This document shows, one piece after another, positions 35,626-45,560 of a DNA stretch of 64,000 bases. This DNA comes from Isoetes taiwanensis (Eukaryota > Streptophyta > Lycopodiopsida > Isoetales > Isoetaceae). The notes under the pieces were generated by a model that made no database searches, was not told where the DNA came from, and worked only from the letters and a program-made list of their open reading frames with translations. The position numbers were made by a program, and so were the translations under genes. Positions within the stretch are counted from its first letter, which is position 1; each line of letters opens with the position of its first letter. The stretch is from the NCBI GenBank assembly GCA_021234155.1, contig JAJEKV010000102.1:1048456-1112455 (forward strand), given 5' to 3'.

Positions 35626-36391
35626 ACATCCTTCACAGATATGCTATTTTTCATCATCAAGCAACCTGTAATTTATAATACCTTTCTTTGCCAGGAATTT
35701 AACATTATTGTAATATGTATGTGCCAATCGCTTGTGCCAATTTTCCATATTAGGGATCAGAACAGTGCTTATCACAGATCACACCATTCATTTGAAACAA
35801 GTTGCCAACATGCTTGGCAAAGAACCTCATGTCATTATTCAAGTAAACTCTACATGCTTGGTTATCAAACACAAGTTTATAACCACGATCCATCGATTGA
35901 CAAACTGAAATCAGATTTTTTATAAGAGTTGGTATGCACAAAACATTTGGAACATCCACTACGTTTCCTTTTAAATATAGCAGCTGCAAAAAACTGCACC
36001 CTTCTATCATTTGCATCTCCCCATTTCCAACTTGAACATGCTTTGATTTGGCTGCTGCAACATTCTTGAACAGATCAGTAGATGTGACTACTGATCTCTC
36101 AGCTCCGCTATCAACTACAATCACATTATGCTTATGATTAGTTTGTGCATCAATCTTAGAATCATTCATAGAGCATACAAGTTTTACCTCATTATTATCT
36201 AGATCACCTTCCTTTTCTGATTTTTCTTCCTCTCTTGCAAGGTGAATGCTAGAAGCACGATCTCTTCTTACTCCTCCTCTTCCCCTTTGGATTGTATTGC
36301 TTGAACTTGCTCTGCCTCTTCTGGGACTTGAATATTTTGCTGCCATGTGCCCTTTTCCACCGCAATTATAGCATGTAAATTCCACATTCAA
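35626..36391 (-). pseudogene. Copia gag zinc knuckle and protease
   Basis: ATG at 36391. The knuckle at 36332-36373 reads CYNCGGKGHMAAKY; the last Cys has become Tyr (TGT to TAT). After an Arg/Ser-rich linker comes the protease active site VVDSGAERSVV and LLYLKGNVVDVPNVLCIPTL. The frame ends near 35750, and the GAG-pre-integrase zinc finger that should follow is broken. Confidence 0.8.
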
Positions 36392-36400
36392 CTTAGAACA

Positions 36401-37313
36401 ATTTGATTTATCTTCTTATCATTATATGAAGATAAATTCAATTGTCAAAACCAAATAAGGGAGAGAGAGAAAATGAGACAAACTGAAAGAAAAGCCACAT
36501 CTGGGCATCTCCACTAAACACAAAACCAGAATACAATAAGCCACATCTACGCATTTCCACTAAACACAAAATCAGAATACAAAAAACCACATCTAGGCAT
36601 CTAAACACAAAACCAGAATACACTGCTAATCCACTAAACAAAAAACCAGAATACAATGCTCCATAATACAATGTTGATGATCAGTGAATCTATTATGGCG
36701 GGGATTAAAAAACCTCGCCCTTTTGGGTTTTCGAGGAAAAACGATGACTATAATAGTGACACTAACCAATAGGGATCTAAACTGTCTAAGTACAATAACA
36801 GCTGAACAAATCTGATCACGATGAGACAAGCAAAGTACATGCTCTTCTCCACAACTAGTCAAGTCGAAAAAACCTCCCAAACTATACTCCAAAATTATCA
36901 TGGTGGATCACGCCTCTACATAAACTATAATCCCAAAACATGCTCCAAGTCAACTTGATAGAGCTAAAGAAGACACTCTGCAACATAAATCCACCCAGCA
37001 AAACAAGGGAAACACTAGGGTCTCATCACAACATTGTAGCACAAAGCACAAGACATGAGGGTCTTCTAATACAAGGCTTTCCAACATTGGCACGAGGGCC
37101 AAAATATACAATCTCATAACAGCAAGTGGCATGAGGGCCAAAAGTCACAACCAAGTACACTAGCATGAGGGCCCTTTTCATGACTAGGCTTCAAATGAGT
37201 AAAATTATCCCAATGGGTAGGATGGATAGGTGAACATTTAGAACAATAAGGAACTAGGATGGAACAAGGTAACTAAGGCTTTCAGGAAATCCAAAGCACT
37301 ATGCAGTGAGGGA
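36401..37313. repeat. Irregular tandem repeats at the left of gypsy C
   Basis: At 36486-36665 a 42-48-bp unit containing ACTAAACACAAAACCAGAAT occurs about four times. A single related copy lies beyond gypsy C at about 44530-44575, so C inserted next to or within this host repeat. At 37040-37180 the motif GCATGAGGGCC recurs at irregular spacing. No gene seen. Confidence 0.6.
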
Positions 37314-37318
37314 GGGAG

Positions 37319-38971
37319 TGTGACGCTCCCTACTAAATATACGGCACCCGGCCGTACACTCGGCAGGAAATCCCCCATCCGGTCCTTCAACCGCACGAGC
37401 CCTCCGTCTATCCCGCACTCTGAGAGGATTGTAGTGCGGGAAGGGGACACGAAGGTGTCTTGCGTGCCCTTCCCCTATGGGCTCCTATCACAGCGGAAGC
37501 ACAAACATCGTCAGAACTAGCAATAACTATACATCACACTACCTCGAAGGGTAGCTCATCCACATATCCATAGGTGCAAAGAACATAAACATATGCCATA
37601 AAACATGAGAGCTCCTACTCGTGGCTCCGACACATAAGGAAGTCGACTGACTGGATAGGCCTCAAGATAGAGCAGACCGAATCATGACAATGGCGGGGCT
37701 GGCATAAGACAATGGCTAGGGTTGACCACTCCATCCGTCCCTCCTGTGCATACATTGCAGATGGGCTCAATCAGGCTCTGGCATGACTCTAGCCTTCCGG
37801 ATACGTAATCCCATGGCATCCCCCATCGGGACTACTCCAGGTTGCATCTCCCTGGTCCGTTGAGGCAGGAAGGGTTGCATCTCCCCTTCCCGGGGTCTAC
37901 AGGCTCCTCGAGCGACTAGAGAATCGTGGCGACACACGATTCATACCCGACTGAACCCCCCAAAACAAGAGCCAAGCTGACACTTGCAACTCCTGAGAGG
38001 CAGGGCTGCAGCATTGCCCCAGGAGGTGTCGGACCCATGCTCGGCCCACACGAAGTGACCGACCATAAGTCTAGCCCACTATGGGATCCCCCGAAGCCCC
38101 CACTCGGCAGGGATCCTCCATCCGCGTTGCCTCTAGCCCCGTTATGTAGTGCTGAGTCACATCATAGCCTCCATAGCCCGGTGGGTTCCTATGCACAGGC
38201 CGCAACTAATAGGAACTAAGGGATCTAGACTAAGAGCATACTACATAATAGCTACTAGGTCTCTACCCCCCTTCCCAATACAAGAGGAGCAAACATGATC
38301 ACCCAACATCACATAACATCATATCATGATAACATAGTAAGAACATCTTAACCTAATCATACATATCTAACTTACAGTTAGGGTTCCTTGATTAGGGTTC
38401 GAGATGTTCAACAAAGGTTCTAGGATGGCTCTACTCTAGATACAATATACAGACCCATCTGGAATGCTAACTTCCAGATGAACTACTATGAACTCTACTC
38501 CACCTACCTGCTCCAGAAGCGCTTCCTCCCATCCCTGGTGTCTCCATTGCTCCTTGACGGGGTCGAGGTCGTGCTCCCTCTATGATCATACACACACTTG
38601 AGGGGCTGCCCGGGCCCAGCTATGCTACGACGAGCGATGCTCAAAACGGGGGTTTGAAAAGGTAGATGAGTGTTCAAAAAAGCTAGAGTCAGGGAAAAGG
38701 GTCTAGGGTTAGGGTTTGAGCCAATATAGGTGAGGGTCCACATGGGATGCCACGTGGCACCACTAGGATGGGGCCGTGTGGCGGTTGCCCAATAGGATAA
38801 GGTCATGTGGAAATGGGCCTTATCCTAAGGTTATCTAAGTTAACAATTAACTTAGATATGCACCCATTGCCACTTTCTAAGGTATACAAGGCTCCCAAAG
38901 ATGGAAGCTTGTATCGTGGATGGGTCCGAGAAATATAATGTATTTATGGCGATATTCCCTCGAACGCCACA
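37319..38971 (-). repeat. Gypsy C 3' LTR
   Basis: 1653 bp by my boundaries and colinear with the 5' LTR at 42870-44498, with scattered substitutions and a few indels (for example around 38584-38700). Short open readings inside it are repeated in both LTRs and are not genes. It is distantly related to the LTRs of elements A and B. Confidence 0.9.
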
Positions 38972-39807
38972 TTCTCCCAAGGACAATGTTGTCCTCAGCA
39001 TTGCGCTAAGGTGACGAACCTATACTATTCCTGCAAAACAACATAAGTGCACAACTTCAATTTAACTTAATTGATCAACTTCCTTATTAAACAGTTTATT
39101 GTCAAAATTTAGGCTATATTTGCACTTATACAAAATTAGATAGCCTTACAAGGTTACTCCCTATAATAATTCAAACATTACTATAAGAGTTACTAGGGTC
39201 CATAATCTAAATCTAAATCATGGTTCCCCTATCTTCTCATAATGCGTCCCTCCTCGATGCTCGCTTCTCACTTGCCTGCACGAGTAGCACATTACGTTAG
39301 TTTAGTTAATAAATTTGTGGTTTTTTAGGGGACCACCCCCTTACCAATACCTTGCACTCGATCATGGCCCTTTCGGATTTGAGCTTAAGGACCATTTAAG
39401 ATGATCCCATCATCGCCCATGATCAAGTGCTACCTTGTACTCGGTTACCCGGTGCAGAGTACCCCTAGTGCATCATGCCCCAAGGGTTTTAAGCTAGGGA
39501 ACGTCTCACGATCCCATCATCGCGCATGATCACTTTGACCTTCACCATGACCCCCCTATGGCCAGGTGTGCGAGCCCCGCATCATGGCATAGGGAGCATC
39601 CGACCGATGTCCCATCATCGCGCACCATGCCTCCCTTCCTTTCTCCATGACCCTATTGGTCATGCGCACCTCTTGGTGCATGTTGGCCTAGAGAATGCCT
39701 TAAAGGCTTATCTCATCATCGCCTACATGTTCCAAGATTCTGGCATATGCATTCCACTAACTAGAATACATCTGCCAGAGCTAAGGCTAACTAAGAAACA
39801 TCTTAAG

Positions 39808-40341
39808 CTAACCTCCTGGCAAGTCGGGGTCGACCAAGTCGGAGACGACTCGCCCATCAAACTCCTTCATAAACTCTGGGTATTGCTTCTCCAAATCCTG
39901 CTTCAATACCCATGTCGCGTCTTCCACGGGCAAGTGTTTCCATTTGACCAAATACTGGAGGAACTGAGACCTCCTAGTCTTCTTGAATGACTTATCAAGA
40001 AGTAACTCAGGCACAATTTCAACTTGCTCTTCTGTCATTTCCAACAAAGTTGGAGTATCCAAGACCTCATCAGGGTTAGGATTGTGCCTTTTCAATAAAC
40101 TTACATGGAAGACTTTGTGGACCTTAAGGTGCGCCGGGAGATCCAACTTGTAGGCCTGAGAGCCCACCTTCTCCAAGATCTTGAATGGACCGGCCTACCT
40201 AGGGGCAAGCTTCTTACAATTCCCAATCCGAAGCTTAGCTTGCTTCACCTTGATCTTCAACCACACGCTGTCGCCTACCTTGAACTCCCTTACGGTTACA
40301 GTGCTCGCTTGGCTTCACTCTTACGCCGACTTCTTTCATTG
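39808..40341 (-). pseudogene. Gypsy C integrase tail with chromodomain
   Basis: Continuation of the integrase after a frameshift near 40342. It reads REFKVGDSVWLKIKVKQAKL and KKLAPR, then a TAG (about 40196) in place of a Trp codon, then VGSQAYKLDLPAHLKVHKVF and a chromodomain: FLQYLVKWKHLPVEDATWVL with DLEKQYPEF. The two core Trp residues are present. The first aromatic-cage position seems non-aromatic (VEIVPELL), as in the weaker plant group II chromodomains. Chromodomains at this place bind modified histone H3 tails and direct integration. Confidence 0.8.
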
Positions 40342-41400
40342 CTAATAAGTACCCCTTACTTCTTCCACCGCTGCCGTGATATCTCCTAGCATCTGCTGGG
40401 ATACTTCAACCTTTGACACAGGATTGTGCCAAGTATCCGGGGTTAGGCACTGGTACCCGTAATTTACCATGAAGGGAGACATCTGGGATGACTCCTGCTT
40501 GGCACTGTTGTAGGCGAATTCTACCAAGTGGATGTACTCATCCCACTTGGATTGCTTATTCCACACATAACTTCTAAGCATATCTTCGATGATTCGATTC
40601 GTGCGCTCCGTATGGCCATCCGTCTGCAGATGATAAGCCGTGCTCATGGAGAGCTTCGTCTGAATGGTGCTAAAGAGGTCCTGCCAAAAAGCACTCATAA
40701 ACTTGGAATCTCTGTCTGAAGTTATCTCCCGAGGCATGCCATGGAGTCTAAAAATCTCCCTTACAAATAACTTGGCGGTATCTAATGCTGTGTCCGTAGT
40801 TCTGCAAGGTACAAAGTGTGCCATCTTAGATAATTTGTCTACGACAACCATTAATGCATCTTTGCCTCGTAGAGTTCGGGGAAGTCCTGTGATAAAATCC
40901 ATACTTACCACTTCCCATTTTGCATTCGGCACTGCTAAAGGTTCCAAGGCTCCCGGAATTCGAAGCTGCTCTGCCTTAGTCTGCTGGCACAACTGGCATT
41001 CCTGAATATATCTGGCTATCTGTTTCTTCATTCCTGGCCAGAAATAGCTACTTCGAATCTTGAAGTAGGTCTCCATAAACCCCGGGTGCCCTGCTATTGG
41101 GCTGTTGTGTGTGTCGTGAAGAATTAACTTCCTTACACCTGATGATTCGGGCACACACAACTTATGCTTATGGTACAACAAGTTGCCTTCCTTCCTATAA
41201 TGCTTGAAGGCTTCCCGTTCCTTATCTGTTCTAGCCTCCTTAGAAAGGCTTTCCCATACCTCCTTGAAATCACCATATGATGGTAATGTTTCCTCAATTT
41301 TCTTGCCATACCCACTCGAAAGAGTAGATATAGCATTACAATGTGTTCTCGTCTCAAGGGGTCTTCTAGAGAGAGCCAGGCGCTCAAACGGCGCCTTCCT
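40342..41400 (-). CDS. Gypsy C integrase zinc finger and catalytic core
   Basis: Open minus-strand frame. It has an N-terminal HHCC zinc finger (HDTHNSPIAGHPGF, then CQLCQQTK) and a DDE core: VVSMDFITGLPRTLRGKDAL (first Asp), EITSDRDSKFMSAFW (second Asp), and DGHTERTNRIIEDML (Glu). All three catalytic residues remain. The frame is open further upstream through GNLLYHKHKLCVPES to about 41615, where a TAG occurs, and it joins gag-like sequence without any RT between. The core could be functional, but the C-terminal tail is frame-shifted. Confidence 0.88.
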   Translation of the reverse strand, partial: RKAPFERLALSRRPLETRTHCNAISTLSSGYGKKIEETLPSYGDFKEVWESLSKEARTDKEREAFKHYRKEGNLLYHKHKLCVPESSGVRKLILHDTHNSPIAGHPGFMETYFKIRSSYFWPGMKKQIARYIQECQLCQQTKAEQLRIPGALEPLAVPNAKWEVVSMDFITGLPRTLRGKDALMVVVDKLSKMAHFVPCRTTDTALDTAKLFVREIFRLHGMPREITSDRDSKFMSAFWQDLFSTIQTKLSMSTAYHLQTDGHTERTNRIIEDMLRSYVWNKQSKWDEYIHLVEFAYNSAKQESSQMSPFMVNYGYQCLTPDTWHNPVSKVEVSQQMLGDITAAVEEVRGTY

Positions 41401-41640
41401 AATCAGGAGATTAGTACACTGTTGGAAGTGCCTAATCTCCTGAAAAATGTGGGCATGCCGAGAGTTAGGCCCATGGTGGACCTTCTTCGGCTTCTCCGGA
41501 CGTGGAGGTGGCGGCTTCGGCTGGTTCTTCTTCGGCCGGCCTCCTTTGACAAACCTCTCTACGTTCTGCTTGTAGTACCAGTCATTGTACCTCGTCCAGT
41601 GACGAAGGTACTCCTAGTACGCCTTCAGGCGGTGCTTGAA
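41400..41640 (-). pseudogene. Gypsy C gag C-terminal part joined to integrase frame
   Basis: In the integrase frame, minus strand from 41640: FKHRLKAY, stop (TAG), EYLRHWTRYNDWYYKQNVER, a KPPPPRPEKPKK linker and IFQEIRHFQQCTNLLIRKAP, then directly CNAISTLSSGYGKK, which belongs to the segment before integrase. A deletion junction that removed protease, RT and RNase H must lie near 41340. This is capsid-like sequence I cannot place in a named domain. Confidence 0.55.
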
Positions 41641-42313
41641 TTCGCGTTCCCTCACGGAGTGCGAATGGCCGCTCGCCCACCTTCTGCTTCTTCACTACCT
41701 TCGGTGGCTTGGGCCACTTTGGGTAGGGTGGGCGTGCGTTGGGGTCTGAAGATTCCCCAACGACTTCGTGCTCCTCCTCCTCCCCGTTCTGCTCTTCCTC
41801 ATCTCCACCTCCTTCCCCCTCGTCCTCGTCAACTGCCTCGCGTCGGTGAGGTTCCTCGATCACGACGGTCCCGCGAGGCCTATCGTTTCTCCTCTTCGTT
41901 CTCCGCTCCTTCTCCCTAAGCTCCCTCTCCCTCTTCTTTCTCGCGGTTGTTTCTTCTGGCCACTCCGCCACCTTGTTCTTGCCCTTCTTCTTGGGTGAAG
42001 AAGGGCCCGGCTGCTCCATCTGGTGTTGCTGCTCCTGTTCTTCATCCTGCTCCTCCTCTCGGCCTGAGAGGTCACCCACGTGAACTATCTCGCCGGTCTG
42101 CTGGGACTGGGCCGCCGAAGAACTAATGCTGCTGGTAGGGCTGCCCTCCTCCGAAGGGTGGAAGGTGTCATCGGTGGAGGAAGACGCCTCGTCACCTGGC
42201 TTTGGCCGAAGGTGTGGCGGAACCTGCTTACCATGACGACCTGCTGCTACCTGTGCCATTGAGAGTGTGGGTCTCTCACCAAACTTCCTGGCTGTCTGCT
42301 TGGTGCGTGCCAT
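41582..42313 (-). CDS. Gypsy C gag-like protein with histone H3-like N-terminus
   Basis: 243 residues from the ATG at 42313. The frame is also open 35 codons upstream, but that part is Pro/Ser-rich leader sequence. The protein begins MARTKQTARKFGERPTLSMA: residues 2-10 are identical to histone H3 residues 1-9, including K4 and K9, after which similarity ends (Phe replaces S10). A Ser/Thr/Gln-rich part, a basic stretch (ARKKRERELREKERRTKRR, nuclear-signal-like), an acidic Glu/Gly run and a Pro/Lys region follow. There is no zinc knuckle. A frameshift near 41665 probably separates it from its original C-terminal part, which continues in the integrase frame. It is expressed as the first protein after the 5' LTR. 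I cannot assign a standard gag family. Confidence 0.7.
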   Translation of the reverse strand: MARTKQTARKFGERPTLSMAQVAAGRHGKQVPPHLRPKPGDEASSSTDDTFHPSEEGSPTSSISSSAAQSQQTGEIVHVGDLSGREEEQDEEQEQQHQMEQPGPSSPKKKGKNKVAEWPEETTARKKRERELREKERRTKRRNDRPRGTVVIEEPHRREAVDEDEGEGGGDEEEQNGEEEEHEVVGESSDPNARPPYPKWPKPPKVVKKQKVGERPFALREGTRIQAPPEGVLGVPSSLDEVQ

Positions 42314-42856
42314 ATTTAACGATCTAGGAAATGGATGACGTAAGGCTGAGCAAGAGAGATAAGGTGGAGGAAAAGGTTGGGGGGAAATGAGGTGCTCTAG
42401 GGAATATTCTCTTACCATTAATATGCCTACTTATTAGCCCCCCTTATTAATTACTTCAATATAACTTAATTATTAATATATGTTTAATTATTAGTGTGTA
42501 TTTTTAATTTCGTATTATACTTTAAATTTTCAAATTTTCCTAATAGTTTGGAGTGTTAATTATGAATTTGCACCATTTTTCACTCAGGTCTCGGATTGGC
42601 ATGATTCTTCGACCCATTTTAGGTGAAATTTGATGCAGATGCATAATTTTCATTTCAAATTTACTAGAAGATGAATTTGACTCGTTCTTTTCTTCGTCTA
42701 ACACTTAACCTATTTTCGGACCCACTACTTAGGAGAAAACTTTTCGCCTATTTTTCGAGGTTCGATGGTGGAAATTTTCATTTCGCACCCTATCAGACCT
42801 GTTAGACTAGTTTCATGGTTATGGTCAGTGCTAGTTCCTGGTCAACCAAGAACTTT

Positions 42857-42868
42857 GCTCTGATACCA
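42857..42868 (-). promoter_or_regulatory. Primer binding site for tRNA-Met
   Basis: TGGTATCAGAGC on the minus strand, one base from the end of the 5' LTR. This is the standard plant LTR-retrotransposon site pairing with the 3' end of initiator tRNA-Met to start minus-strand DNA synthesis. Confidence 0.93.
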
Positions 42869-42869
42869 T

Positions 42870-44498
42870 TGTGACGCTCCCTGCTAAATATACGGCACCC
42901 GGCCGTACACTCGGCAGGAAATCCCCCATCCGGTCCTTCAACCGCACGGGCCCTCCGTCTATCCCGCACTCTGAGAGGATCGTAGTGCGGGAAGGGGACA
43001 CGAAGGTGTCTTGCGTGCCCTTCCCCTATGGGCTCCTATCACAGCGGAAGCACAAACATCGTCAGAACTAGCAATAACTATACATCACACTACCTCGAAG
43101 GGTAGCTCATCCACATATCCATAGGTGCAAAGAACATAAACATATGCCATAAAACATGAGAGCTCATACCCGTGGCTCCGACACATAAGGAAGTCGCCTG
43201 ACTGGATAGGCCTCAAGATAGAGCAGACCGAATCATGACAATGGCGGGGCTGGCATAAGACAATGGCTAGGGTTGACCACTCCATCCGCCCCTCCTGTGC
43301 ATACTTTGCAGATGGGCTCAATCAGGCTCTGGCATGACTCTAGCCTTCCGGATACGTAATCCCATGGCATCACCCATCGGGACTACTCCAGGTTGCATCT
43401 CCCTAGTCCGTTGAGGCAGGAAGGGTTGCATCTCCCCTTCCCGGGGTCTAGAGGCTCCTCGGGTGACTAGAGAATCGTGACGACACACGATTCGTACCCG
43501 ACTGAACCCCCCAAAACAAGACCCAAGCTGACACTTGCAACTCTTGAGAGGCAGGGCGGCACCATTGCCCCAAGAGGTGTCGGACCCATGCTCGGGCCAC
43601 ACGAAGTGACCGACCATAAGTCTAGCCCACTATGGGATCCCCCGAAGCCCCTACTCGGCAGGGATCCTCCCTCCGCGTTGCCTCTAGCCCCGTTATGTAG
43701 TGCTGAGTCACATCATTGCCTCCATAGCCCGGTGGGTTCCTATACCAGGCCGCAACTAATAGGAACTAAGGGATCTAGACTAGGAGCATACTACATAATG
43801 GCTACTAGGTCTCTACCCCTCTTCCTAATACAAGAGGAGCAAACATGATCACCCAACATCACATAACATCATATCATGATAACATAGTAAGAACATCTTA
43901 ACCTAATCATACATATCTAACTTACAGTTAGGGTTCCTTGATTAGGGTTCGAGATGTTCAACAAAGGTTCTAGGATGGCTCTACTCTAGATACAACATAC
44001 AGACCCATCTGGAATGCTAACTTCCAGATGAACTACTATGAACTCTACTCCACCTACCTGCTCCAAAAGCGCTTCCTCCCATCCCTGGTGTCTCCATTGC
44101 TCCTTGACGGGGTCGAGGTCGTGCTCCCTCTATGATCATACACACACTTCGGGGGCTGCTGCGCCAGGCTATGCTACGACGAACGATGCTCGAAACGGGG
44201 TTTCGAGTGCGTAGATGAGTGTTCAGGAGCTAGAGTCAGGGAAAAGGGTCTAGGGTTAGGGTTTGAGCCAATATAGATGCCACGTGGCACCACTAGGATG
44301 GGGCCGTGTGGCGGTTGCCCAATAGGATAAGGTCATGTGGAAATGGGCCTTATCCTAAGGTTATCTAAGTTAACAATTAACTTAGATATACACCCCTTGC
44401 CACTTTCTAAGGTATACAAGGCTCCCAAAGGTCGACTTGTATCGTGACGGGTCCAGGAATATACGTATTTATGGCGTATATTCCCCTGGAACGTCACA
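42870..44498 (-). repeat. Gypsy C 5' LTR
   Basis: 1629 bp, from CGTCACA at 44498 (element 5' end, minus strand) to 42870. Its first 55 bases on the minus strand form the GTGACGTTCCAGGGGAATAT hairpin also seen in LTRs A and B. It should contain the promoter for element C transcription; no clear TATA box was picked out. Confidence 0.92.
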
Positions 44499-44503
44499 GG
44501 GAG

Positions 44504-45045
44504 GGTGGGTGGGTGGGTGGGGAATAGGAGACCAAGCCATCATCTAGGCATCTCCATTAAACACAAAACCAGAATACAATGCTGAAGAATAGAGGCAGCA
44601 AGAAACTATGGGTCAGTGGAGCGGGAGGAAAAAGCCAGTAGGAGTTCCACAGAGCTAGGATCAGAAGGATCCAGACCTAAGGAATGAGAACCCAACAGTT
44701 ATTGCTGAAGAGACGGGCAAACATAGCCATCCTTGGCTGAATCAGAGTGTCAATACCCATGACCATTAAGATGCCAGACCTAGAACAGATCAAGAACTTT
44801 TGGACAAAATCCTTTAAATCAAGCATGTCAACATCACCATCCAAGGCGTTCTAAAACCCTGAACACAAAACCTCTGCATGAAACAAAGAAAAACTCATCT
44901 AAATTAATAATGACGAATGACAAAGCAAATAAAAGGACTCATTGGTTTGTGGCATGACAGCTTTGAAGATGGACTCATCGTAAGACCTTGTCCACCAACC
45001 TAAAAGTACAAGTAATCCACAATAATCGTATCCCACTCTGCAGCA
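44504..45045. other. Right flank of gypsy C, no gene
   Basis: Begins with a (GGGT)n run, then one copy of the ACTAAACACAAAACCAGAAT-type repeat known from the left flank, then AT-rich DNA. No coding feature seen. Confidence 0.5.
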
Positions 45046-45560
45046 TCATTGTGTAGCAAAGGCCACCACGGGGTTGACTCCCAATGAAAAAATTACCAAA
45101 GTATAGTAGGCTTGGCAAGCTTTAGCGAAAGAGAAAGCTTTGAACGTCAAGGCAAGAGAGAAAAAATAGTAGCTATTTGTTGAATGCCAAGACTGAGCAA
45201 AAGCATCAGGTAGACAAGGGTCTTCTGGAATTGGATGCCCACAAATAAAATTAGGAAGCAAATGGTTTATTTAAATTAGCGAAGCGATCCCACTAGGTCA
45301 ATGATGTGAAAAAACCTCAGGTGTCAAACTACAATCATCAAAATCCTTCAGTTTAGACAAGCAATTGGCCTACTGGTTAAGATTATGGGGGATCCATGCA
45401 GGTTTGAAGATGATACTATGGCGAAAACAAAGGGTAAAGGTTGGGGCACAAGAGTGGAGAGTGGCTTCTTCATTGAAATTGCCCTTATCAATATTTTGCA
45501 CACCATCTTGAGTTGGAGGGGCACCTATGACCTAGACAAATTGCACCCTTTTTAATCAAT
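45046..45560 (-). pseudogene. DIRS-like retroelement RT/RNase H end, decayed
   Basis: Minus-strand reading from about 45425: FKPAWIPHNLNQ, stop, ANCLSKLKDFDDCSLTPEVF, then two more stops, LLPNFICGHPIPEDPCLPDA and FAQSWHSTNSYYFFSLAL. The order W-I/V-P-x-x-x-N-x-x-A-D-x-L-S, D-F-D-D-W-x-L, P-x-F-x-S, DAFxQxW is that of the RNase H end of DIRS-type (tyrosine-recombinase) retroelements. Four or so stops make it a relic. The tyrosine recombinase itself was not found. Confidence 0.5.

Larger units (their letters stand above)
32014..36400 (-). mobile_element. Copia element on minus strand, 5'-truncated, twice interrupted
   Basis: Ty1/copia pol in the order gag knuckle, protease, integrase, RT, RNase H, read from about 36400 down to 32014. 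The N-terminal gag and the 5' LTR are missing at the right, where no primer binding site is found. The body is broken by stops and frameshifts. A Harbinger/Tourist element (32272-33236) sits inside RNase H, and the CACTA element (25812-32013) cuts off the last residues and the 3' LTR. Confidence 0.85.
37319..44498 (-). mobile_element. Complete gypsy element C with TSD, lacking RT
   Basis: 7180 bp, minus orientation, flanked by a perfect 5-bp duplication GGGAG (37314-37318, 44499-44503). Two LTRs start TGTGACG and end CGTCACA or a near match. The primer binding site TGGTATCAGAGC (minus strand, 42857-42868), complementary to initiator tRNA-Met, lies one base inside the 5' LTR, and a polypurine tract lies at 38972-38982. 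The internal part encodes a gag-like protein with a histone H3-like start, then integrase and chromodomain. Protease, RT and RNase H are absent. The near-identical LTRs mean a fairly recent insertion. Confidence 0.93.

Noticed and set aside
37320..38219. Open readings in the gypsy C 3' LTR
   Set aside because: The same readings recur in the 5' LTR (42871-43848), differ by frame-neutral and frame-breaking changes, and have no domain; LTRs are non-coding.
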